Positions 22,043 through 31,426 of a stretch of DNA of 64,000 nucleotides are shown piece by piece. The notes below the pieces were generated by a model. It saw only the letters and a program-made list of their open reading frames with translations. It was not told where the DNA came from and did no database searches. How positions within the stretch are numbered: the first letter of the stretch is position 1; each line of letters starts with the position of its first letter. The position numbers were made by a program, and so were the translations under genes. The stretch covers positions 3,083,501 to 3,147,500 of the forward strand of contig WSYJ01000186.1 of assembly GCA_020186115.1 (NCBI GenBank). The letters are read 5' to 3'. This DNA is from Histomonas meleagridis. Its lineage: Eukaryota > Parabasalia > Tritrichomonadida > Dientamoebidae.

Positions 22043-24713
22043 TTATTCATTAATCATTTTAAAATTATGTGTTAACAAAAACCAAGTTAAGCCAGTTACT
22101 ACTATAGTGTACCCCTGACTTGAATCATTCGATTCTTCGGAACTCATGTGTTCGACATCAGATGAAGGAACTGAAAAGATAGAATCATTAGAGCCAGTCT
22201 CTACATGATCAGATAAAACAGATGAATCAGTTTCTTCATCTGAATGTGTGGTGTTATTATCAGGCACTCTTACTACTTCTTGTATATCATTATTCTCGTT
22301 AGCATTATTATCTCTATTATTTTGCGTTAACTTATTATAATCATTAGTAATAAGTTTTTGAGATTCTCTAAGTGTGGATAAAGTTATTCTTTTAGCAAAT
22401 CTTTTAAAGAGACTTTCAGACCCTGCTAAAGTTTCTAAATGTTCTAAAGATTTCTTAAACCAAGCACCTATAGAAGAAATTACTATTGCGTAAAAGTCAA
22501 CTTCTTTATTTGTTTGATTTCTAATATCATTACATAAATCTTTATATTTATCAACTTTTCCTGTATATCTAATTTCAAGAGAATTAACCTCATTTTCGTT
22601 AAAGTCACCATAAGGAATAGTAACTTCTATAATATAATATTGATTATTTTTAATGAACCAAATATCTGGTCTTAAATTACTAAATTCACTTTGAATTGGG
22701 ATGTTATTCTCTTTTTTAACTGAATTATCAATGTAAATAGTAGGTCTCAAACCTGGTTTAGTCTTTAACATGTCGACTATTTCTCTAATAACTTTATCAT
22801 GTCTAATCTTAAAAATATGTAATAATTTTTTACAATCATTTAATTTATGTCTAAGAGAATCTTCAGCACCGCATAATGGACAATTTGATATAATATTTCT
22901 GTTAGCTAAACGAGCGTTTTGCTTCGTAAAGAAACTGTTAGTTCTAGCTTGAGCTGCAAATTTGATTAAATTATCTTCAGCTTTTTGAGGTAAATTGATT
23001 CAAGAAATAATAAGACAATTTATTATTTTTCAGTGTTTTAAATGTGTGACATCTAAGTGGAAGACTTATTAAATCATGATAATGTTTTTTCTTTGTGATA
23101 ATCGTTGATAGTTTTTAAGAAATCAGATTGAAGACAAACTAATTTAAGATTGATTGGAGTAATTTCAAGAGTAATTTCATTTGAGTTAATACTGTCTTCA
23201 ACATTATCATTTAAGAATAAGGCATTTTCTTCATCATCCTCTAAACAATTATAAAGACATAATTTATAATTATTTCTTTTAAGTACTTGAAGAACCCGGC
23301 TAAAAAGGTTTGATGTTCCGGTATTCTTCTTTATATTATTATTCATGATATCATCGAAAATATTTTTATCATGTGAGTTATTCTCTTCGATATCTTTAAA
23401 TCTATATGATTTTTCCTCCCAACAAAGTGAGCGGAAAATATCTTTTAGAGTTGTATCTTTCGAGAACCAAAGTTTTAAAAAACAAGAAATAATTAAATCA
23501 TCATGTCTTTCATATAAATTATTAATTCCTGCACCACCATCTTTCCATGCAGTATAAAAGAAATCTTTAGGTAATGAAGAAGTTTTTGGATGTGAATTTA
23601 AAGCTGATCTAATTATTTTATCAAATTTTAATATTTCTGATTTATTTACTGCTTCATTTAAAAATATATAATCTAATGCAGGAATAATAAATCTTTTGAT
23701 TGCATCAATCATTTGATTCCATTTTAAGGGTGATGAACAAATATTACCTATATCTTCTATTGCTTTAATTATTTTATATCTAGCAGCTTTAGCTTTAGTT
23801 GATTTCATTAAAGCAGAAGTAATTCCTAAATATGTAATACCTCCTCTTAAATTTAACATTAAGTTTAATTCATCATTAATTTTAAAATTAGTAATAGCCA
23901 TTTCTCTTTTATTATTATTATTAATATAATTAAAAGTTCTACATTTAGAAGTATTTATTTTCATATCAGTATAAGTACAAAAATCTTTCGACTGTTTTTA
24001 ATTAAATTTTCCATACCTTTTTCTGTATCCGATATTAATACTAAATCATCTGCATAGGCTTGTGCACAAATTGATTTGCCATTAATATGAAATCCATCAA
24101 TTTTATTATTTTCTAATGTCCTAATTAAAGGATCAATACATAAATTAAAAGCTAAAGGTGAAAAAGGACAACCTTGTTTTACTCCACAATTAATGGGTAT
24201 AAAATCAAAAATTTCTTTAACATAGATTTGAATTTTAGTTTTAGAATTATTATAAGTTGCTTCAATTAGATCTATAAATTGTTTATCAAAACCATAATTA
24301 TTTAAAGTTTTAAATAATTGAGAATGAGGTATGGAACCGAAGGCATCAGAGAAATCTATAGAGGTAATATAAATTGCTCCTTTCTTCCTAGAAACATGTT
24401 GAATAAATTCATTAATCATTATTGCATGTTCTGTAGTACCATTAGGAGTTTGCATAAAACCTTTTTGAGATCTAGCTATAAAGCGATTATTATTATTAAC
24501 ATTTTGTAATGCTCTAGTAATTAATACCATCCAAATACGATAAAAAGTAGGAGTAATAGAAATAGGTCTCCAAGAATGAGGATTTTGAGCATCACCTTTT
24601 TTGTATAACATAATTGTTTTACTTAATTTAAATAATTCAGGACATTTTTTAGTTAACATAGTAATTTTAGTAGTAATTTTAATTAATTTAATAGTAGTAG
24701 TGTTACCTAATTT
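22043..24713 (-). pseudogene. Reverse transcriptase and restriction-like endonuclease part of copy A
   Basis: 24659-23961 encodes MLTKKCPELF, SWRPISITPTFYRIW, TSIDFSDAFGSIPHS, NCGVKQGCPFSPLAFN and QAYADDLVLISDTEKG. 23964-23074 continues through the thumb after a one-base shift. The CCHC finger lies near 22850, and 22043-22771 carries RPDIWFIKNNQYYIIEVTIP. The normal end (NDSSQ followed by VTLKE in C) is altered by inserted bases near 22105-22112, so the frame runs 15-20 codons further. As in C, catalytic motifs are intact but not in one frame. Confidence 0.85.
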
Positions 24714-27700
24714 TCAAATATAATTAGAAATACCATCGGGACCATAAGCAGCCGCATTAGATCTAGAAAAAATGCATGTTTAATATTAACATCATCAAAA
24801 AATATAATTTAATAATAATTCATTACTATTAGGGTTCATAATATCTTTAAAATCAAATTCCTGGGAATCATTAATAAAAATTTTATTTGACTCCAATTAT
24901 TACCATATTCCATCATAAAATCTTCAGGATTTGAATTACATTCAGGAGTCGTATTATTAGTGATAAACCAACGTAAACATCTACTAGGATCTTCCATGTA
25001 AAGATTTTGTACTAAACCTTTATAGTTTTGATTTTTTTTATTATTATTACTAACTTGATTTTCTTTAATTTTAGCATCAATGAACTTAATTTTATTTTCA
25101 TAATAGTCTTCCGCTGATTGTATTAGATTTATAATATCTTGAGGCTCATTAATTTCAAGAATAGATTTTATTTCATCCGGGAGGAAATTGATGGTTTTAA
25201 TAATCTTTTCTTGAAGTTTAGACATTGTATTAAGAATAAATTGAGATTGAGGCTTATGATATAAATCTTTAAATTTGTTTAACCAAAACGTAATTTTACA
25301 TAAATTATGTGTCTCCATTTCTTTGTTACGAAGATCTATTCTATCTTCTGTGCTAGTGACTACTGTGTTCCTTCTGTTTAACATTTTATTCAACGGAATT
25401 TTTTAAAATATCTCTTAATTCATCACGAATTAACATATTAATTTTAGAAAGGCAACCTAAAAAAAAAAAAAAATCTTCATCATTACAATTATTATAATCT
25501 TGAGGTTTACAAATTTCTATTAAAGGTTCGATTTTATATTTAAATAAATCTGGTAATTTAGCTCTAATTTTAAATTTATTTTTTACCCCAAGTTTTAGGT
25601 AATGATATAAATTGAGATTCTTGTTCTTGATTATCAGAAGTCCATTTTCTAGCTAAAATTAATAATTGGTCTCTATTTAAATTTTTAATTTTATTTAAAT
25701 CAAATTCATTATTAATTAAATTTAAATTTACTGGGGGATGTATTTGATCTGGAGGAGTTAAATTTAATGTTCGGGAATTTTGAATTGCTTGTAATTGTAA
25801 ATCTCTATTTAAATTAATACGGTCATTTTCTTCTCTTCTTTGTCTTTTGTTCCATAGCATTTGTTTGTTCATTATTTAAAATGAAAGGAATTTCTCTGAC
25901 CGCTAATCTTTCTCTTTCTGTGATTGTTCTACTCATAAACACTTTATCTTCATAATCTTTGATATCTTTTTTAATTACTTCTAATTCTGTTTCATTAAAA
26001 TTTAAATACATTAAAGGACAACATTTAATTCTATAATAAGGTAAATTTGTACCTTCAATAGTATTTAATGCATGATTCATTTATTACAATGATTATGTAA
26101 ACCTTTAGAATCAGAAGTCCAATAAGTTTCACAATATTTACAAACAAAACCTTCTTTAAGTTTAATTATATCTAAACATGAAGGAATTTTGTCGTAAGTA
26201 TTAACATATTGTAACATTGTAGACCAAAACCAACCAATAGAATTCTTCATTTTCTCAAAATCTTTATGAGAATAAGTAATATGAGAGAAAAGGGATTTAT
26301 TTGTATTTGAAAAATATTTACAATTAGGTATTGGACAAACGTAAACATTATTTCGATAACACTCAGGTTTATCTTCTTCATAAATTAATTTCCAATATAA
26401 ATCATTATTGATTAAATATTTAATGCAACCATATAAATGATTTTTGATCAGGTTTATGATTATGAACTTTAGTCATATGACTAATCAAATCATTACCTGA
26501 TTTAGTTAATTTATAACATTCACATTGACAAGGGAATTGACCTGGTGCACACCATTTATTTTCTCTAATCATAATATGAATTAATGGTTGTTTAGCTAAA
26601 TTAATATCTTCATGTTTCCAACAATTTAAGTTATTTAAATTCTTCCATTTATTAATAAAATCTTTAATATCATCAGGTAATCTACAAAGTTTTAAGTCAC
26701 TAATTAATTTATTATAAATAATATCATCTGGTAATAAATCACTAATATCATCAATTCCGGAATCTGAATCATCTGAACCCTCTGAATCAGAAGGATCAGG
26801 AAAAGAAGGATTATTTGATGGATCATTATTTGAAGTATCAGTAGAAGTAATATGATTAACATTATCATCTGAATAAGTATCTGAAGCATTGTAATTTGAA
26901 TCATCTGAAGAAAAAGTAGATAAATTAGTAATTTTTAAAAATTTTGGAACACTAATATAATTAAATTCCAAAATTGGGACTATAACATCTATTGTTTTTA
27001 GTTTCTTTGATAATATTGATTTTCATTTGAGGAATTTCAGCATCATAAGTTAAATCCACTTCATTAACAGTAACTTTCAAACTTTCAACATTAGCTACTG
27101 AAGTTTTACAACCTTCAATAACTTTGATATCATGAGAAAGAACAGTTGTTGTTGAAGTAACGTTTTGATACTCTGGTATAACAACATGACTTTCAGATAT
27201 AGGATTTGAAGTTTTAGTTGTATAAACTGGTTCATTAGTATGACTTTCTACCAAAGGTTTAGAAGTTTTAGTTATATTAATTGGTTCAACTTTATGTTCT
27301 TCATTTATTGGATTAGAAATTATAGTTTTATTTAATGGTTCAACTTTGTGTTCTTCATTAATTGATTCAGAAATTATAGTTTTGTTAATAGGTATTACTT
27401 TATGTTCTTCATTAATCGGGTTGGAAGTAATAGTATTAATAATTGGTTTATTTATTAAGTTATCTACTTGAGCATCTTCTGTTATAATGTTATTAACTTT
27501 GCTGATATGTAATTTATCAATTCTAGGACTAGCAGTTAAAATGTTTCTCTTAGGTATAACTTCTAATGAATCTGATTTAGTTGTGATATTTCCGGGATTA
27601 AAGGATGGAGTAACTTGAAAATTTTGATAATCAGAATTTATTGTTGGAAATTCGAGTTCGGGTTCAAATGAAGGTTCTTCTGAACCCAAATCATAAGTAA

Positions 27701-28571
27701 TAGCCTGAGCTTGAATATCTTCTGTTTCTTCAACAAATGGTGAATTAGTAAAATTAAAAGTTGCATTATTTTGATTAATTGATCTGTTATCTTGACCAAA
27801 TGCAATAAAACCAATTTTGGTATTGTTTTGAACTGGTGAACATGAGTTTATAAAGTTTTTCGAAAAATCATAATTGCAATTAATTTGTAATAAATTCCAA
27901 GTATTATTAGAAGAATTAATATTTATCTGTTGTTGATTAAGAATATTATACACAATGATCTGAGCTTCATTCCTAATGTGAGAAATCTGTTCATCATTCC
28001 AAAATAATCTAAACGGGGATTCTCTAAGTCTGTTTGGTCCTATAATAGGACGTAAATCGAGTAGACCTCTGTCAAATTCCTCTATCGTTGTAGGAATGGG
28101 AGGATTGTGGGTATTAATTCTTAATATATCATGTTGAATAATGGCTTGTCCTCGTGCTAGAATAGCCCCATTCGAGTCATTACATTGTATAGGTAAAAAT
28201 CTGAGAATATTAATGTCTGATGAAATAATCACCCAATTTGGTGGTGGAGGTAATGGTGTTCCTTCTGGGCTTGTTGGTGTTGGGTGGTAATGACGACCTC
28301 GTATTAATAAAATTTCTTGTTGAAATGGAAGTTCTTGATTAATTTCAAGAACAAAATCTTCATCATTTTCTTTTTGTTCGAGGTTAGCTTCCTCTTCAAT
28401 AATCGGTTCTATCCTGTGGTCTTGTGCCGTTTTTTCATGAGTAGTGTCGGATTTTTCCGCAATATATTTATCTGATAATTTTTCCGACCGAACAAAACTG
28501 GTATCAATCGAGTGCCCTGGGGGAGTTATTTCCGAAAATCGGGTTCTCGGACGCAAAAAATCAATATTCAT
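24714..28571 (-). pseudogene. N-terminal, zinc-finger and linker part of copy A
   Basis: ATG 28571 starts MNIDFLRPRTRFSEITPPGH. 28571-26961 is open for 536 codons, including the NEEHKVEP-type repeats (about 27040-27560, one unit more than in C). A frameshift at 26961-26971 (a changed T tract) leads into the acidic region and fingers 1-2. Finger 3 is cut by TGA 26077-26079 overlapping ATG 26078-26080. The linker is broken at 25823-25872, 25576 and 25393-25460 and ends at TGA 24714-24716. Breaks mostly sit in homopolymers, so some could be assembly errors in a repeated region. Confidence 0.8.
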
Positions 28572-28580
28572 GAAAAATCA

Positions 28581-28586
28581 AAAAAA
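28581..28586 (-). terminator. Pol III terminator of tRNA-Asn
   Basis: Six T residues on the minus strand, two bases after the discriminator base. The element A start codon follows nine bases later. Confidence 0.7.
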
Positions 28587-28601
28587 TCTCCTCCCGTGTG
28601 G
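28581..28601 (-). repeat. Target-site copy 4, in the intact tRNA gene and its terminator
   Basis: The same CCACACGGGAGGAGA plus T6 block, here as the genuine T-arm 3' strand, acceptor 3' strand and pol III terminator of the tRNA gene. This is the copy to which the other three correspond. Confidence 0.9.
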
Positions 28602-28661
28602 ATCGAACACACGACTTCCAGATTAACAGTCTGACACTCTAACCAACTGAGTTAGGGAGGA
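28588..28661 (-). tRNA. tRNA-Asn (anticodon GUU)
   Basis: A complete cloverleaf of 74 nt. Acceptor TCCTCCC pairs with GGGAGGA; D-arm ACTC/GAGT with AGTTGGTTA loop (A box); anticodon stem TCAGA/TCTGG with loop CTGTTAA, giving GTT; variable AAGTC; T-stem GTGTG/CACAC with loop TTCGATC (B box GTTCGATCC); discriminator G. CCA is not encoded. This gene is the target of the retrotransposon array: element 3' ends join its sequence between TTCGAT and CCACAC, inside the B box, yet the gene itself is uninterrupted. Confidence 0.95.
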
Positions 28662-28765
28662 AGCCTGATGTTAATTAGATATGTAATATTTGGATGATTA
28701 ATACATTATATTCTGTAAAAAACAGTTTTCTCGTACAAATATGAAGAACGTTAAAAAAGCACAAA

Positions 28766-29731
28766 ATGCTTGATCGGAAACTTCCCGTCATTGATCCAGA
28801 ATTTCAATCTATGTATGACTGGGATAATGACCAATCTTCTCCTTATGAAATTAAAATCATGTTTCCAATTTTTTCTCCCAAATTTTCACAAGATATGGTT
28901 AACGTAGAACTTAAAGATAACAAAGTAATTAACGTTACATTCGAAGATGGGCCACCTCTTCTTTGTGGTGTTCTTCAGGAAGAAATTTCAGATTTTTTAT
29001 TATTTCTTTCAGGTAATAATTTAGTTCTTGTTCTAAAAAAGGTCAAAGACACCGAGTGGCCCCTTGTTGTTATTGACTTTCATCCAGAAAACAGACTTAT
29101 GGATCCAAAAACTCTTTATGTGTTATCCTTTTCAAATCCTAATGGAAACTCTATTACATACCTTTCGATGGCATGTGGATTTCGCTTTGTTCCTGCAATG
29201 AACGTTTTTGCTATTACTTTACTTAATCAAGGAAATCCAGAATTCACAGAAAGTGCAATTGAACTATTAAAAATTGCATCTGAGCAGTACAACAGCTCTA
29301 GCTCTTTGCTCCACCTTGGAGCTATTTTGACATACAGTTCTAATTGCGAAGAAGCTTATCAATATCTTCTCAAAGCTCTCGAAATGGGAGAAACAGAGGC
29401 AAGTTCCTATCTTGGGGAGTTGTATTCTCCATTTTCGAGAGTCACGCTCTTCAAAGAAAAGGATTCTGCAAAAGCCATTGAATACTATCAAAAATATGAA
29501 AGCCCTATTTCTCTTTATGGCATGTATGTAATTTATCTAAAAGGAGATAATAAGGTCAAAAAGAATATGAAACTTGCAAAAGAATACTATGAAAAGGCAA
29601 AAAAGCTGAATCCAGAAATAGAAGATTTCCCCGAAGAAAAAAGGAGTATAACTCCTTTTGTTGCAGCTGGTGCTGTCGCTGTAGCTGCAATTTCCTATGT
29701 TGTTTTTAGAGTAATAAAGAGACAAAAGTGA
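28766..29731 (+). CDS. CS-domain, Sel1/TPR-repeat, tail-anchored membrane protein
   Basis: 321 residues. About residues 20-105 form a p23/NudC-like CS beta sandwich (IKIMFPIFSPKF, VNVELKDNKVINVTF, LVLVLKKVKDTEWP). Residues 150-285 contain Sel1/TPR-like helical pairs (AIELLKIASEQYNSSSSLLH, AYQYLLKALEMGETEASSYL, AIEYYQKYESPISLYG, AKEYYEKAKKLNP). One hydrophobic segment at about 302-316 is followed by the basic end FRVIKRQK, so it should be tail-anchored with the bulk in the cytosol. A basic tail after a short segment is typical of mitochondrial or hydrogenosomal outer-membrane tail anchors, so a co-chaperone or receptor role at the hydrogenosome is a reasonable inference. It lies divergently beside the tRNA gene. 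Confidence 0.7.
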   Translation: MLDRKLPVIDPEFQSMYDWDNDQSSPYEIKIMFPIFSPKFSQDMVNVELKDNKVINVTFEDGPPLLCGVLQEEISDFLLFLSGNNLVLVLKKVKDTEWPLVVIDFHPENRLMDPKTLYVLSFSNPNGNSITYLSMACGFRFVPAMNVFAITLLNQGNPEFTESAIELLKIASEQYNSSSSLLHLGAILTYSSNCEEAYQYLLKALEMGETEASSYLGELYSPFSRVTLFKEKDSAKAIEYYQKYESPISLYGMYVIYLKGDNKVKKNMKLAKEYYEKAKKLNPEIEDFPEEKRSITPFVAAGAVAVAAISYVVFRVIKRQK

Positions 29732-29936
29732 ATGTTTCCAAACTGATTAAAAATAAACGCGCTTTTACGATAGATAATTCTGAGCATTTCGTATCAAAAA
29801 GAATTCAAAAATGTATCGTTATAAAATGGATATACAACTTTTAGATTATCTAAAACCTTTGCAAAAACTTAATGTTTGGTGCTTTAAAATCTAATTCGAA
29901 AATTCTTTTTATAAAAAAAATAGATAAAAAACATTT

Positions 29937-30845
29937 TTATTGGTTCTCATTTTCTGGTGTTTCTTCTTTGGGTTTTCCCTCTTTTCCATTTATTTCAGTC
30001 ACTTCAGCCTTTTCAACATTTTTATCTGTTTCATTATTCATTATTTTTTCCTTGTCAAGTAATAGTACAACAGGGCTATGATCACTGAAATTTGTACTTT
30101 CGATGGAGCATCCACATACTAAACCTTCGTGAGCAAATAAATCTTTGTCCATCACAACATAGTCGAGTCTCCAGCCTCGGCCACGAGCTTTGGCATTGAA
30201 TCTATAACTATAGAAAGAGAAACTTTGTAAATCTGGATTTAAAGTGCGAAAAACATCAACGTAACCACGTGAAAGAAAGTCAGTGAATGATCCTCTTTCA
30301 GCTGGTGTAAAGCCAGCTGTTTTGTCGTGTCCTTTTGGTGAAAATATATCGATGTCTTGATGAGCAACATTTAGATCACCAACAATTATGACAGACTTTT
30401 TCTGCTTAAGAGAGTCTAAATAATCGTAGAATTTAGGGAGCCACTCGTTAACTTTATATGATAAACGCTCAAGTTTCATTCCGGCCATGGGAACGTAAAC
30501 ATTAACTAAATAAAAATTGGTGAATTCCATTTGAATAACACGCCCCTCTGGATCATTGATACCTTGACACACACTGATTGGTTTAATTTTTGTATAAATT
30601 GCGGTGCCAGAATATCCCTTCTTTTTGGTGCAATGACAAAAATACGAATGATAACCTTCAAAGGAAAAGTTATCAAGTGGTGGCTTGATACCAGAATAAA
30701 CTTTTGTTTCTTGTATACATGCAATATCAGGAGAATTTGTATTAAGATATTCTTTAAATCCTTTATCCCAAGCGCTCCTCAAAGATGACGCATTAATTGT
30801 AATTATTTTTAGTATTGACTTTGTAGTTTCTTTGGAATTGGTCAT
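29937..30845 (-). CDS. AP endonuclease / exonuclease III family DNA repair enzyme
   Basis: 302 residues. The Mg-dependent ExoIII/APE1 motifs run in order: ITINASSLRSAW, CIQETK (metal-binding Glu), GYSGTAIYTK, VGDLNVAHQDID (catalytic Asp and Asn), AERGSFTDFLSRGYVDVFR, ARGRGWRLDYVVMDK and FSDHSPVVLLL (DH pair). It incises DNA at abasic sites in base excision repair. The body is a complete single domain. After it comes a hydrophilic tail of about 40 residues rich in Glu, Lys and Asn, probably disordered. The ATG at 30845 is supported because the domain starts within ten residues. GTCACTTT lies upstream at 30891-30898. Confidence 0.9.
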   Translation of the reverse strand: MTNSKETTKSILKIITINASSLRSAWDKGFKEYLNTNSPDIACIQETKVYSGIKPPLDNFSFEGYHSYFCHCTKKKGYSGTAIYTKIKPISVCQGINDPEGRVIQMEFTNFYLVNVYVPMAGMKLERLSYKVNEWLPKFYDYLDSLKQKKSVIIVGDLNVAHQDIDIFSPKGHDKTAGFTPAERGSFTDFLSRGYVDVFRTLNPDLQSFSFYSYRFNAKARGRGWRLDYVVMDKDLFAHEGLVCGCSIESTNFSDHSPVVLLLDKEKIMNNETDKNVEKAEVTEINGKEGKPKEETPENENQ

Positions 30846-31426
30846 AAAAATTTGGTCAGTTAATTAAAAAAATTAAAATTTAAGCAAAAAGTCACTTTCA
30901 ATCTACGAAAAACAAAAAGATTTACCACAAGCACTGCTTCTATATTAATTCTTTGTTTTAAAGATTAGCAATAAATAAATCGAATAATTGATTTTTTTTT
31001 ATTACAGCTACGAAGAAATAATAAAACCATTACTAACAACTATGATTTGAAAGTAAGAAAAATAGTTATGATCTGGGTCGTGCATTTTTCTCTTACTTTT
31101 TTGCGATCAAATTTGAAAGATAAAGAACTCTTGCTTATGATACATCATGGCGAAGAAACCCCAATCTAAAACACACAAATGTTGTTTAAATATCCCATGT
31201 TTAAAACATTGTAATAACCCTTCCAAAATTACTAACCATTAATGGTTAATATTAATTTTATATCAAAGCTTATTTTAAATGAATAAGTACGTGCTCTTTA
31301 ACGCATTGGATTTCATTCAAAAACCAAAACAGAGATCGTATAATAAGTGTATAATTTTTTCCATAAAAAAGAACATTTAATTAGTTTATTTAGTTATTAA
31401 CATGATTTTTTACAAATATTAAAACA
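30846..31426. other. Intergenic region
   Basis: Between two minus-strand genes. Apart from the GTCACTTT motif near 30891 and a 31-codon plus-strand ORF at 31147-31242 with no recognisable family, I see nothing. Confidence 0.4.

Larger units (their letters stand above)
22042..28580 (-). mobile_element. Non-LTR retrotransposon copy A (proximal, inferred youngest)
   Basis: About 6.5 kb, directly 3' of the intact tRNA-Asn gene. Very close to copy C throughout, sharing the ATGA overlap in finger 3 and the RT TGA, but with its own frame damage. A run of A residues at 25459-25473 replaces coding sequence present in C, and several homopolymer-length changes shift the frame. The first methionine codon lies only nine bases beyond the tRNA terminator run. 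Since only the complete tRNA gene offers an uncut B box, new insertions should enter next to it, making A the latest arrival. Confidence 0.9.

Noticed and set aside
9066..28580. Treating every frame break in the elements as genuine inactivation
   Set aside because: Many lie in homopolymers of a near-identical repeat where assembly polishing is weak. Neighbouring single-copy genes show no such breaks. Only the shared TGA and ATGA changes are argued to be old.
31147..31242. 31-codon ORF beginning MAKKPQSKTHK
   Set aside because: Basic and reminiscent of tiny ribosomal proteins, but it does not match eL29, eL39 or eL41, and the length is expected by chance in this spacer.
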